DNA of 53,340 nt from contig NZ_QAJK01000197.1 in NCBI RefSeq assembly GCF_003852515.1, forward strand, positions 1-53,340. Direction: 5' to 3'. The notes below the pieces were generated by a model, which saw nothing but the letters and a program-made list of their open reading frames with translations, searched no databases and had not been told where the DNA came from. The stretch is from Variovorax sp. KBW07 (GTDB lineage: Bacteria; Pseudomonadota; Gammaproteobacteria; Burkholderiales; Burkholderiaceae_C). Shown one piece after another: positions 9,649-20,600 of the stretch. A program made the position numbers and the translations under genes. Each line of letters begins with the position of its first letter. Position 1 is the stretch's first letter.

Positions 9649-10203
9649 CTTTTGATCCTCGAAAGAATTGATTTCGCATTGCGCGGATATTCCTTCGAGT
9701 TTTATTTGTTTTCTGTTTTTGTACAGATGTTTTTTATCCGGTTACAGACTCGATGAATTAATAACAGCGGCCCGCCGTCAGTTGATTCATTTGTCGAACG
9801 CCGGGTCCGCGCGTTTTTCGCATGACTCCCGGGGAAGACGGCCATGCGAATCCAGTTATGTGCACAGAACGATCGGCACCGCCCCGCACGGGGAAGACGC
9901 CCCGCCCATCCCCTTGAGTACCCCGCCTTGGCGGCGCTGTCCGGGTGCCGGAAGCGCCCGCCGTGCCCGCTTCTTTCGGTCCGATGGCGCATCAGTTACC
10001 TCGAACGTGACAGTTCGGGTAGTACGTTTTAGAAATAACTTTATCCAGATGTAACTTGGGCCTAAAGGCCTCACTTTCGCCGCCCCAAACATCCTAGTAT
10101 CTGGTCAACAAATGAAAACGAATCCGTTTCAGAACGCCAATTGTCTGGGCGGTATTTCCGTGCATTCAATTAATCCAATGTTATTTGATTTCCGGGTGTT
10201 TAC
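9649..10203. promoter_or_regulatory. 555-bp divergent regulatory gap upstream of the NRPS/EPS operon
   Basis: No convincing gene lies here. The part nearest the methyltransferase (about 9660-9800) is strikingly AT-rich for this genome, with several T tracts. Near 9999-10020 there is a dyad, CGAAC (10002-10006) with GTTCG (10013-10017), extended outwards by ACC/GGT with one bulged base; it could be an operator. An AT-rich stretch follows (10025-10050), then the small stem GGCCT/AGGCC near 10060-10070 and a GGCGGTAT octamer at 10148-10155. Promoters for both directions must lie here, but I cannot place a confident -35/-10 pair. Confidence 0.6.
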
Positions 10204-13200
10204 ATGGAAATTCAAACTGTTTCGCAGGCACTCCACGGCGCGCCCGACATGCGCCTTGGCGACCTGTTCGTGCCGCGCTCCGGCCCGCAGGCGCCGACGG
10301 GCCGCCACGCCGGCTCGCTGACGCTCGACGCGCGCCTCGCGCAACGGCAGGTAGAAAGCCTCGCAGCCAACGGCCAGTTGCCCGACACCCTTTTCGCAGG
10401 CGCATGGCTGCTGCTTCAATCGCGCTGGCTCGGGCCGCTGTGGCCCGCACTGCATGAAGCAAAGCGCGCCACCGTCACCGTCGCGTTCGATGCCACGAAA
10501 ACGGCCGGCGCATGGCTGGCCGAACTGGACGCCAGCCGCCGTGCCGCCCCCTGGGCCGCCGAAACTTCGCGCACCGAGGTGCCCGCCTCGCTCTGGCTGC
10601 GCGACGACGTGGGCCCGGCCGAAGCGGACGCCCCCGCAAGGCTGTGGCTGAGCGGCACCATCGCGCCCGACGCGCCATTGCGTCTTCATATGGATGCCGC
10701 CGCGAGCCTGATGGACGCGGCATCGCTCGAACAGCTGCTCACAGCCCTCGCAGACACGGCCGCCGACCTGCTGGACCGGCCCGACGCGGCGTTGAACGAC
10801 ATCCGCACCCTGCCCGCCGCCGACCTCGATGCGCAGCTGGCCACCTGGAACACCGCACCCGCGCCGGTGGACCACGCGCTCACCGTGACCGGCATGTTCA
10901 GCCGCCAGGCAGCGGCTTCGCCCGATGCCATTGCCCTCGTGCACGGCGACGACGCAATGACCTATGGCGAACTCGGCCGGCAATCCGCCCAGCTCGCGCA
11001 CAGCCTGCAAGACGCGGGCGTGCGCGCCGGCGACAGCGTCGGCCTGCTGCTCGACCGTTCCGTGGCCGCCGTGGTGGCGCAACTCGGCATCCTGAAGGCC
11101 GGCGCCGCCTACGTGCCGGTGCCCATCGACTTTCCGGCCGAGCGCATCGCCTACATGCTCGAAGAGGCGCGCGTTCGTCATGTGGTCACGACGCCGGCGC
11201 ACCGGCACCTCGTGCCCGCCGCGCAAGCCGAATTCTTGTTCGACGATGCCTTTGACAACAAGGATCGCAGTGCTTGGAATGAGCCCGCCATCGATGCCGA
11301 ATCGGTGGCGTACGTCATGTACACCTCGGGCTCGACCGGCACGCCCAAGGGCATCGAGATCTGCCACCGCGCCATCCTGCGGCTGGTCGTCGGCGTCGAC
11401 TACGTGGCGCTCGCGCCCGGCCTCGCCGTGCTGCATGCGGCGCCGCTGGCCTTCGACGCGGCCACGCTCGAAATCTGGGGCCCGCTGCTGAACGGCGGGC
11501 GCTGCGTGATCCACGACGAACGCGTGCCCACCGGTGCCGGCCTGGCGCGCACCATCGCACGGCACGACGTGCACACCGCCTGGCTCACGGCCGCGCTCTT
11601 CAACGCCGTGGTCGACGACGACCCGGCGCACCTGTCGGGCCTGCGCCACCTCATCACCGGCGGCGAAGCCCTGTCGGTGCCGCACGTGCAACGCGCGCAG
11701 GCGGCGCTGCCCGGCCTGGCGCTGAGCAACGGCTACGGCCCGACCGAATGCACCACCTTCGCGGCCACGCACCGCATTCCGTCTCCGTTGCCGGCCGGCC
11801 TGCGGTCGGTGCCGCTCGGCCGCCCGATCAAGGACACCGTGCTGCGCGTGCTCAGCCCGTCGATGGCGCTGCTGCCGTGCGGCTTCGTGGGCGAGTTGTG
11901 CATCGGCGGCCACGGGCTGGCGCGCGGCTACCTGCACCAACCCGCGCTGACCGCCGAACGCTTCGTGCCCGATCCCTTCGGCGGCCCCGACGACCGGCTC
12001 TACCGCACCGGCGACCTCGCGCGCTGGCTGCCCGACGGCACGATCGAATTCATCGGGCGGCGCGACGGGCAGGTCAAGATCCACGGCCACCGCATCGAGA
12101 CCGGCGAGGTCGAGGCGGCCATCCTCGCGCACCCCGCCATCCAGTCGTGCGCCGTGGTCGCGCGGCCCGATGAACGCGGCCAGCTTCGCCTGGTGGCCTA
12201 CCTGGTCGCGCGTTCGGATTCGGAAAAAGTCGCGTGGGACGCCCTGCGTGCCCACCTCAGCGCCCGCCTTCCCGCCGCGCTGGTGCCGACCGCGCAGGTG
12301 TGGCTCGCGCAGCTCCCCGTCACGCCCAACGGCAAGCTCGACCGCAAGGCGCTGCCCGAGCCGGCCGGCGAGCGCCCCGAACTCGCGCAGCCTTTCGAGG
12401 AAGCGCACGACGCCATCGAACAGCAGGTGTGCGACGCCTTCGCGCGCGCATTGCGCATCGACAAGGTCGGGCGCCACGACAACTTCTTCGACCTCGGCGG
12501 CGATTCGCTGCTGGTGCTGCAGGTGCTGGCCGAGTTGCAGCACGGCACCGGCCTGCCGTTGTCGACCAATCTTTTTTTCCGCAATCCCACGCCAAAAGCA
12601 ATGGGTGCGCGGATGCAGCCGGCGGACGATCAGCCCGCCACGGCCGCTGCGGCCGGTTCCAAAGAACGTTCGACCGCAGCGGCCACCTCTCTCGCGGCGC
12701 AGCCGGGCACAGATGCCCGTGATGCCCGCGGCAACGATGACGCCATCGCCCTGATCGGCACCGCCGGGCGCTTCCCCGGCGCGGCCGATGTCGAGCAGTT
12801 CTGGGACAACCTTGTCGCCGGCCGCGACACCATCAGCTTCTTCGACGACGCCACGCTCGACGCCGGCGTCAGCGAAGCGCTGCGCAGCGACCCGGCCTAC
12901 GTGCGCGCACGCGGCGTGATCGACGGCATCGAGAACTTCGACGCCGCCTTCTTCGGCATCGGCCCGAAGGAAGCACAGCTGATGGACCCGCAGCAGCGCG
13001 TGTTCCTGGAGATCTGCTGGGAATGCCTGGAGCGCGCCGGCTACGTGCCCGACGCCGCGCCGGGCCCGGTCGGCGTGTACGCCGGCATGTACAACGCCAG
13101 CTACTTCCAGCGCCACGTGAGCACGCGGCCCGACCTGGTGGAGCCGGTCGGCGAGTTCCAGGTGATGCTGGCCAACGAGAAGGACTACATCACCACGCGG

Positions 13201-16200
13201 GTGGCGAACCGGCTCAACCTGACGGGTCCGGCCGTCAGCGTGCACACCGCCTGCTCGACCTCGCTGGTGGCCGTGGCCCAGGCCTTCCACGCGCTGCGCA
13301 CCGGCCAGTGCCACATGGCGCTGGCGGGCGGCGCCTCGGTCACCTGCCCGCCGCGCAGCGGCTACCTCTACAACGAGGGCTCGATGCTCTCGCCCGACGG
13401 CCGCACGCGCAGCTTCGATGCCAGGGCGCAGGGCACGGTCTTCAGCGATGGCGCGGCCGTGGTGCTGCTCAAGCGGCTGGCCGACGCGCAGGCCGACGGC
13501 GACACCATCTACGCCGTGCTGCGCAGCGCCTGCGTGAACAACGACGGCGGCGCCAAGGCCAGCTTCACCGCGCCCAGCGTCGACGGCCAGGCCGCGGTAA
13601 TTCGCGCGGCGCTGGCGGCGGCCGGTGTCGATGCGCGCAGCATCTCGTACGTCGAGGCGCACGGCACCGCCACGCCGATGGGCGACCCGATCGAGGTCGA
13701 GGCACTGGCCGTGGCCTATGCCGAGCACACCGACGCGCTGGGCTACTGCACGCTCGGCTCGCTCAAGAGCAACGTGGGCCACATGGTCACGGCGGCGGGC
13801 GCGGCCGGCCTCATCAAGACGGCGCTGGCGCTGCACCACGAGCAGCTGCCGCCGACCGCGCACTTCAACGCGCCCAACCCGTCCATCGACTTTGCGCGCA
13901 CGCCCTTCAACGTCAGCGCCAGCCTGCAACCGTGGCCGCGCGCCGACCTGCCGCGCCGCGCAGGCGTCAGCTCCTTCGGCGTCGGGGGCACCAATGCGCA
14001 CGTCATCGTCGAAGAGGCGCCGCCGCGGCCGGCCTCGCCGCCGGCAACGGGCGACCAGTTGCTGCCGCTGTCGGCGCGCTCCGAAGCCGCGCTGGCACTG
14101 GCCACCGAGCAGCTCGCGGCGCACCTTGAAGCGCACCCCGAACTGGCGCTGGCCGACGTGGCCCACACCCTCGCGGTCGGCCGCAAGGCCCACGCCTTCC
14201 GCCGCGTCGTGGTGGCCGGCAGCCACAACACGGACGAAGCCATCGCGGCCCTGCGCAACGCCGACTCGCCCCACCGCGTCAGCGGCCGCACCGGCTCGCG
14301 CGCGCCGCAACTCGTGCTGATGTTCCCCGGCCAGGGCGCGCAGTACGCCGGCATGGGCCGGCACCTGCATGCGAACGACGCGGTGTTCGCCGCCGCTTTC
14401 GACGACTGCATGGCGGCCTTCGAAGGCGCGACCGATTTCGACCTGCGCGAGCGCATGTTCTCCGACGATGCGCAATCGCTGGCGCCCACGGCCGCCACGC
14501 AGCCGGCGATGTTCACGATCGAATATGCGCTGGCACGGCGGCTGCTGGCACTGGGCGCACGGCCACAAGCGTTCATAGGCCACAGCGTCGGCGAATTCGT
14601 CGCCGCCGTGCTCGCGGGTGTGATGCGGCTCGAAGACGCCGCGCGGCTCGTGGCCCGCCGCGGCGCGCTCATGCAGGCCCAGCCGGCCGGCGCGATGCTG
14701 TCGGTGCGCCTGGGCGCGGCCGAACTGCTCGAGCGGATCGAGCGGCTCGACCCTCAACTGTCATTGGCCGCCGAGAACGGCCCCACGGCCTGCGTTGCCG
14801 CCGGCCCCTTCGATGCCATCGCGGCGCTGCAGTCGGCACTGGAAGCCGACGGCATTGCCAGCCGCACGCTGCAGACCTCGCACGCCTTCCACTCCGCCAT
14901 GATGGATGCGGCCGTCGCGCCCTTCGAGGCGCTGGTCGGCAAGGTGACGCTGCGCGCACCGCTGACCCCCATCTATTCGACGCTGACCGGCCAGCTTCTC
15001 GAAGACGACGAAGCCACCAGCCCGGCCTACTGGGCCCGGCACCTGCGCGGCACAGTGCGCTTTTCGTCGGCCGTGCGCTGCGCGATGGCGCAACTGGCCA
15101 ACCCGCTGTTCGTCGAATCGGGCCCGCGCAACACGCTCGCCACGCTGGTGCGCCAGCACAGTGCCGGCGGCGTGGTGTCGCTGCTGCACGCGGAACCGGC
15201 CAGCCCGGCCGATGAAACCCGAACCCTGCGCCTGGCACTCGGCCGCCTGTGGACCTGCGGCGCCGAGGTCGAGCTGTCGCGCCTGTCGGTGCGCGCCGGC
15301 GCCCAGCGTGTGCGCCTGCCCACCACGCCGTTCGAGCGCAAGCGCTTCTGGGTCGACATCGCCGCGCCCACGGGGCAACCCGCCGCCCTGCCCGCCATTC
15401 CCCTCGCCTCGACCGCGACCGCGACCGCGCCCGCCAGCGCCGCCGTCGCGGCCCCCACGCCCTTCGTTCCACCCCTTCGCATGGAGCCGACCGTGACAGC
15501 AGCAACGCCCTCGCCCCTTCCTCCTCCATCTTCTGCCGCATCGTCCGTGGGCCCGCGCCTGCGCACGCTGTTCGAAGACATCTCCGGCCTCGACATGGCA
15601 CAGGCCGAAGGATCGGCGCCGTTCGGCGAACTGGGCCTGGACTCGCTCACGCTGACGCAGGCGGCCACGCAGATCAAGAAGCACTTCAAGGTCAACCTCA
15701 GCTTCCGCCAGCTGATGGAAAACTACCGCAGCTTCGATGCGCTCTCGGCCTTCCTGCAGGAAAGCCTGCCGCCTGAAGCGGCAGCGCCCGCGCCGATTGC
15801 CGTGGAGGCACCTGTGCAAAGCGCGGTTGCCGTCTCGCAAGCCCTGCCGCAACAGGCCGCGCCCGTCTACATGCCGATGCAAGGCGGCATTCCAGGCGAT
15901 ACGCAACTCTCTCAACTGGTTGCGCAGCAAATGGAATTGATGCGCCAGCAACTCGCGTTGCTGTCGGGCTCCATGCAGGCCGCACCGCCCGTGGCGCAGC
16001 AGGCCATGCCCGCCCAGCCCGTGCCCACGCCCGCGCCGGCCGCAGCCATTGCAACGCCCACCGCTCCCGCCGAAGAACCCGCGCAACCCGTGCGCTACGA
16101 CGTCAACAAGGCCTTCGGCGCCATCGCCCGCATCCACACCCAGCGCACCGCCGAGCCCAGCGGCCGGCAGAAGGCCCGGCTCGCCGCGTTCGTGCGGCGC

Positions 16201-17652
16201 TACGTGGAGCGCACGCAAAAGAGCAAGCAGTTCACCGAGGCCAACCGCGCCCACATGGCCGACCCGCGCGTGGTCAACGGCTTCCGGCCGATCACGAAAG
16301 AGATCACTTACCAGATCGTCATCGAGCGTTCCAAGGGCTCGAAGATGTGGGACCTCGACGGCAACGAATACGTCGATGCGCTCAACGGCTTCGGCATGAA
16401 CATGTTCGGCTGGCAGCCCGACTTCGTGCAGGACGCCGTGCGCAAGCAACTGGACGACGGCTACGAAATCGGCCCGCAGCACCCATTGGCGGCCGAGGTC
16501 ACGGCGCTGATCTGCGAGCTCACCGGAAGCGACCGCGCGGGCCTGTGCAACACCGGGTCCGAAGCGGTAATGGCCGCGCTGCGCATTGCGCGCACCGTCA
16601 CCGGCCGCAGCACGGTGGTGGTGTTCACCGGCTCTTACCACGGCACCTTCGACGAAGTGCTGGTGCGCGCCGGCCGGGGCGGCAAGGGTTTGTCGGCCGC
16701 GCCGGGCGTCATGAGCGGCATGTTCGGCGACATCCGCGTGCTCGACTACGGCACGCCCGAGGCGCTGGCGTTCATCCGCGAAAACGCCGACGACCTGGCC
16801 GCCGTGCTGGCCGAGCCGGTGCAAAGCCGCCGCCCCGGCTTCCAGCCGCGCGAGTTCCTGCACGAAGTGCGCGACATCACGCGCAAGAGCGGCTGCTGCC
16901 TGATCTTCGACGAGGTCATCACCGGCTTTCGCACCGCGCTGGGCGGCGCCCAGGAACTGTTCGGCGTGCGCGCCGACCTCGCCACCTACGGCAAGGTCAT
17001 CGGCGGCGGCTTTCCGGTCGGCGTGATCGCCGGCAAGCGCGAATTCATGGATGCGCTGGACGGCGGCGCCTGGCAGTACGGCGACGACTCGATTCCCGGC
17101 GTGGGCGTGACCTACTTCGCCGGCACCTTCGTGCGCCATCCGCTGGCGCTGGCCGCGGCCAAGGCCTCGCTCACGCACCTGAAGGAGTCCGGGCCCGCGC
17201 TGCAGGCCGGGCTCACGACCAGCACCGCCGCCATGGCCGGGGAGCTTTCGGCCTGGTGCAAGGAGGTCGGCGCGCCCATCGAGATCCGCCACTTCGCCTC
17301 GCTGTGGCGCGTGAGCTGGCTCGAAGACCACCCGCTGCAAGACCTGCTGTTCGCCATGATGCGCAGCCGCGGCGTGCACATCCTGGACAACTTCCCGTGC
17401 TTCCTCACGAGCGCGCACAGCGCCGAAGACATCGCCTTCATCCAGCAGGCCTTCAAGGCCTCGGTGGCCGAGATGCAGGAATCGGGCTTCCTGCCGCGCC
17501 GCGCTCCCGCGCCCACCCGCTTCGACGTGCGCAGCAAGCCCGTCGAGGACGGCAGCGTGCTGGCGCGCGACGCCGACGGCCAGCCGGTCTGGTTCGTGCC
17601 CGACGCCACCGCCCCCCACTCCCACCTCATCAATGGAAAGGCCGCAGCATGA
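10204..17652 (+). CDS. hybrid NRPS-PKS with aminotransferase domain (A-PCP-KS-AT-ACP-AMT)
   Basis: This 2482-aa megasynthase has, in order: about 220 N-terminal residues resembling the end of a condensation domain but without HHxxxDG; an adenylation domain (225-710; YTSGSTGTPKG, NGYGPTE, YRTGD, NGKLDRK); PCP (Ser768 in GGDS); KS (about 849-1280; Cys1017 in TACSTS, EAHGT, NVGH); AT (1360-1660; Ser1461 in GHSVGE, and HAFHS, indicating malonyl-CoA); ACP (Ser1814 in GLDSL); a linker with a Gln/Met-rich helix; and a class III PLP aminotransferase (about 1960-2440; Lys2264 in TYGKVIGGG). The order KS-AT-ACP-AMT matches mycosubtilin MycA, where AMT turns a beta-keto acyl into a beta-amino acyl chain. 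With an amino acid starter this would give a beta,gamma-diamino acid. By-eye specificity residues are D-A-L-(A?)-I-G-G-T-F-K, close to Val-type codes; tentative. The start lacks a Shine-Dalgarno sequence. Confidence 0.93.
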   Translation: MEIQTVSQALHGAPDMRLGDLFVPRSGPQAPTGRHAGSLTLDARLAQRQVESLAANGQLPDTLFAGAWLLLQSRWLGPLWPALHEAKRATVTVAFDATKTAGAWLAELDASRRAAPWAAETSRTEVPASLWLRDDVGPAEADAPARLWLSGTIAPDAPLRLHMDAAASLMDAASLEQLLTALADTAADLLDRPDAALNDIRTLPAADLDAQLATWNTAPAPVDHALTVTGMFSRQAAASPDAIALVHGDDAMTYGELGRQSAQLAHSLQDAGVRAGDSVGLLLDRSVAAVVAQLGILKAGAAYVPVPIDFPAERIAYMLEEARVRHVVTTPAHRHLVPAAQAEFLFDDAFDNKDRSAWNEPAIDAESVAYVMYTSGSTGTPKGIEICHRAILRLVVGVDYVALAPGLAVLHAAPLAFDAATLEIWGPLLNGGRCVIHDERVPTGAGLARTIARHDVHTAWLTAALFNAVVDDDPAHLSGLRHLITGGEALSVPHVQRAQAALPGLALSNGYGPTECTTFAATHRIPSPLPAGLRSVPLGRPIKDTVLRVLSPSMALLPCGFVGELCIGGHGLARGYLHQPALTAERFVPDPFGGPDDRLYRTGDLARWLPDGTIEFIGRRDGQVKIHGHRIETGEVEAAILAHPAIQSCAVVARPDERGQLRLVAYLVARSDSEKVAWDALRAHLSARLPAALVPTAQVWLAQLPVTPNGKLDRKALPEPAGERPELAQPFEEAHDAIEQQVCDAFARALRIDKVGRHDNFFDLGGDSLLVLQVLAELQHGTGLPLSTNLFFRNPTPKAMGARMQPADDQPATAAAAGSKERSTAAATSLAAQPGTDARDARGNDDAIALIGTAGRFPGAADVEQFWDNLVAGRDTISFFDDATLDAGVSEALRSDPAYVRARGVIDGIENFDAAFFGIGPKEAQLMDPQQRVFLEICWECLERAGYVPDAAPGPVGVYAGMYNASYFQRHVSTRPDLVEPVGEFQVMLANEKDYITTRVANRLNLTGPAVSVHTACSTSLVAVAQAFHALRTGQCHMALAGGASVTCPPRSGYLYNEGSMLSPDGRTRSFDARAQGTVFSDGAAVVLLKRLADAQADGDTIYAVLRSACVNNDGGAKASFTAPSVDGQAAVIRAALAAAGVDARSISYVEAHGTATPMGDPIEVEALAVAYAEHTDALGYCTLGSLKSNVGHMVTAAGAAGLIKTALALHHEQLPPTAHFNAPNPSIDFARTPFNVSASLQPWPRADLPRRAGVSSFGVGGTNAHVIVEEAPPRPASPPATGDQLLPLSARSEAALALATEQLAAHLEAHPELALADVAHTLAVGRKAHAFRRVVVAGSHNTDEAIAALRNADSPHRVSGRTGSRAPQLVLMFPGQGAQYAGMGRHLHANDAVFAAAFDDCMAAFEGATDFDLRERMFSDDAQSLAPTAATQPAMFTIEYALARRLLALGARPQAFIGHSVGEFVAAVLAGVMRLEDAARLVARRGALMQAQPAGAMLSVRLGAAELLERIERLDPQLSLAAENGPTACVAAGPFDAIAALQSALEADGIASRTLQTSHAFHSAMMDAAVAPFEALVGKVTLRAPLTPIYSTLTGQLLEDDEATSPAYWARHLRGTVRFSSAVRCAMAQLANPLFVESGPRNTLATLVRQHSAGGVVSLLHAEPASPADETRTLRLALGRLWTCGAEVELSRLSVRAGAQRVRLPTTPFERKRFWVDIAAPTGQPAALPAIPLASTATATAPASAAVAAPTPFVPPLRMEPTVTAATPSPLPPPSSAASSVGPRLRTLFEDISGLDMAQAEGSAPFGELGLDSLTLTQAATQIKKHFKVNLSFRQLMENYRSFDALSAFLQESLPPEAAAPAPIAVEAPVQSAVAVSQALPQQAAPVYMPMQGGIPGDTQLSQLVAQQMELMRQQLALLSGSMQAAPPVAQQAMPAQPVPTPAPAAAIATPTAPAEEPAQPVRYDVNKAFGAIARIHTQRTAEPSGRQKARLAAFVRRYVERTQKSKQFTEANRAHMADPRVVNGFRPITKEITYQIVIERSKGSKMWDLDGNEYVDALNGFGMNMFGWQPDFVQDAVRKQLDDGYEIGPQHPLAAEVTALICELTGSDRAGLCNTGSEAVMAALRIARTVTGRSTVVVFTGSYHGTFDEVLVRAGRGGKGLSAAPGVMSGMFGDIRVLDYGTPEALAFIRENADDLAAVLAEPVQSRRPGFQPREFLHEVRDITRKSGCCLIFDEVITGFRTALGGAQELFGVRADLATYGKVIGGGFPVGVIAGKREFMDALDGGAWQYGDDSIPGVGVTYFAGTFVRHPLALAAAKASLTHLKESGPALQAGLTTSTAAMAGELSAWCKEVGAPIEIRHFASLWRVSWLEDHPLQDLLFAMMRSRGVHILDNFPCFLTSAHSAEDIAFIQQAFKASVAEMQESGFLPRRAPAPTRFDVRSKPVEDGSVLARDADGQPVWFVPDATAPHSHLINGKAAA

Positions 17653-20600
17653 ACGCCGTCCTCAAGCCCACCGCCAGCGGTGGCCTCATCGATTGCATCA
17701 TTCCGACGACGGAATCGCAGCGCGAAGTCTGGCTCGGCGCCACCCTGAGCACCGAAGCCTCGATGGCCTACAACGAATCGGTCGTGCTGCGGCTGCGCGG
17801 CGCGCTGGACGGCAAGGCCATGGCGCGCGCCACCGCACGCCTGCTGGAGCGCCACCAGGCGCTGCGCGCCACCATTTCGCCGGACGGCACCTTCATGCTG
17901 GTCAGCCCGCCGGGCGAGTTCTCGCTGGTGCAGCAAGACCTGGGCGAGCTGGAAGCGCAAGCCCGCGCGCAGGCACTGCGCGCAGCCCACGAAGAAGCGG
18001 TGTGCACGCCCTTCTCGCTCGAACATGGCCCGCTGTTCCGCGCCGCGCTGTACCGCCTGGGCGATGCCGAACACGAACTCGTCATGTCGGCACACCACGT
18101 GGTGTGCGACGGCTGGTCGTGGGCGGTCATCACCGAGCAGCTGGGCCACCTCTACGCGGAAGAAACCGGCATCGGCCTGAAGCTCAAGGCCGCGCCGCTG
18201 TTCGCGGACTTCGCCGCCGAGGAAGCCGCCGCCGCCGTCAGCGCCGACATGCAGCCGCACATCGACTACTGGCTGAGCCGCTTTTCGGACAACGTGCTGC
18301 CGGTGCTCGACCTGCCGCTGGACCGCCCGCGCCCCGCCGTTCGCACCTTCAATTCGCGCCGCGCCGAGCGCCTGCTCGACAAGCGCCTGGTCGCGGCCGT
18401 GCGCAGCACGAGCACCAAGGCCGGCGCCAGCCTGTTCACGGGCCTGCTCAGCGGCTTCGTGGCAACGCTGCATCGCCTCACGGGCCATGAAGACATCGTC
18501 GTCGGCATTCCGGCATCGGGCCAACTGGCACACGACATGCCCGGCCTGGTCGGCCACTGCGTGAACCTGCTGCCGCTGCGCCTGGCCGCGAATGCCGCCA
18601 TGCGCTTCGACGCGCTGATGGACGAATGCAGCACCGCCGTGCTCGACGCCTTCGACCACCAGGCCCTGACCTATGGCGCGCTGCTCAACCAGCTCTCGCT
18701 GGAGCGCGACCCGAGCCGGCTGCCGCTGGTGAGCGTGGCCTTCAACGTCGACCCCGACGTGGCGAGCAGCGCGCAGGCCTTCACCACCCTCGACGTGGTG
18801 CAGGACACCATCGCACGCCGCTACGAGAACTTCGAGCTGTTCGTGAACCTGCGCCCGCTCGACGGCGGCCTGCAGATCGAGGCGCAATACAACACCGACC
18901 TGTTCGACGAGGTCAGCGTGCAGCGCTGGCTCGACATGTTCGCGTGCGTGCTGCAGTCGGCCTCGCACAAGCCCGACGAAACCGTCGGCCGGCTCGAAGT
19001 GCTGTCGGCCGATGCCGCCCACTCGCTGCTGGCGTTGCAGCCTGCGCGCGTGCCGCTGGTTGGCGCGCCGCTGGCGCATGCCGGCTTCCTGGCCCGCGTG
19101 CCGCTGCAACCGAACCACCCGGCGGTGCGCGACGGCGCGCGCAGCTGCAGCTTCGGCGAACTCGATGCGCTGTCCAACCGGCTGGCGCGTGCATTGCGCG
19201 CGCGCGGCGTGGGCCGCGGCCAGCGCGTGGGGCTGTGCCTGGAGCGCAGCTTCGAAATGGTCCTCGCCATGCTGGGCATCCTCAAGGCGGGCGCGGCCTA
19301 TGTGCCGCTCGACATTTCATTCCCGCAGGCGCGGCTGGACCACTACGCGACCGATGCCAGCCTCAGCCTGATGCTCACCACGTCGGACATCGCGGTGGCG
19401 CCGCGCGACTGGCGCGCCGACGCGGGCCTGCGCATCTTCGAGATCGACCGCGACACCGCCTGGCGCCAGCTGTCGGGCGACGCCCTGCCGCCGAGCGCCG
19501 ACGACCCGCAGTCCGAAGACGCCGCCTACGTCATCTACACCTCCGGCTCGACCGGCCTGCCCAAGGGCGTGGTCGCGCACCACCGGGGCGTGGCCTACCT
19601 GCTGCAGTGGATGCAGCGCGAATCGGGCATTGGCCCGGCCGACCGCATCGCCGCCGTGACCACGCTGTCGTTCGACATGGCCGTGCCCGACCTGCTGCTA
19701 CCGCTGGCGGCGGGCGCCGAGCTGGTGATGGTGCAGCGCGACGTAGCGATGGACGGCAACCGCCTGTCGAAAGCGCTCGAAGAAGAAAAGATCACGCTGC
19801 TGCAGGCCACGCCCGGCATGTGGCAACTGCTGCTCGATGCCCAGTGGGCCGGCGGCACGCCCGGTTTCCGAGGCTGGACCGGCGGCGAAGCGCTGCGCCC
19901 GAGCATGGCGCTGGCGCTGTGCGAGCGCATGGAAGGCCTGTGGAACGGCTACGGGCCGACCGAGACCACCGTGTATTCGACGGCCTGGCACGTTCGCCCC
20001 GAAGAGATCGCGTCGCGCGGCGTGTCGATCGGCAGGCCCGTCGACAACACCGAGATCTGGATCCTCGATGCCGAGTTGCAGCCCTGCCCCATCGGCGTGC
20101 CGGGCGAAATCTGCATCGCCGGCGAGGGCGTCTCGCTGGGCTACCTCGACCGCCCCGAACTGACCGCCGAGCGCTTCGTCACGGTGCGCATCTTCGGCAC
20201 CGCGAAGAAGGTGTACCGCACCGGCGACCGCGGCCGCTGGCGCAACGACGGGCTGCTCGACCACCTGGGCAGGCTCGACTTCCAGGTGAAGGTGCGCGGC
20301 TACCGCATCGAGCCCGGCGAAATCGAAGTCCGCTGCTGCGAGGTGGCCGGCGTTTCGCGCAGCGTGGTGGTGGCCCGCGAAGACAACCCCGGCGACGTGC
20401 GCCTGGTGGCCTACCTGGCGCTGACGCCGGGCGTCGGCTTCGACCTCGACGCGCTGATGGTGCACCTGCGCAAGCACCTGCCGGCCTTCATGCTGCCGCA
20501 GCACGTGGTCACGCTCGATGCGCTGCCCACGCTGGCCAACGGCAAGATCGACCGCGTTTCGCTGCCGCCGCCGCAGGCCGTGGCACGCAACGAGGTGCGG

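Noticed and set aside
10112-10321. A small frame starting at ATG 10112 and running out of frame into the PKS-NRPS, considered as a leader peptide
   Set aside because: It has no Shine-Dalgarno sequence, and its residues after 10204 are a shifted reading of the synthetase; no attenuator structure accompanies it.
10129-14757. A 1542-codon open frame on the strand opposite the PKS-NRPS
   Set aside because: Long antisense frames are normal in GC-rich coding DNA; its translation is Arg/His/Gly-rich low-complexity text with no domains, while the plus strand has a full set of NRPS/PKS motifs.
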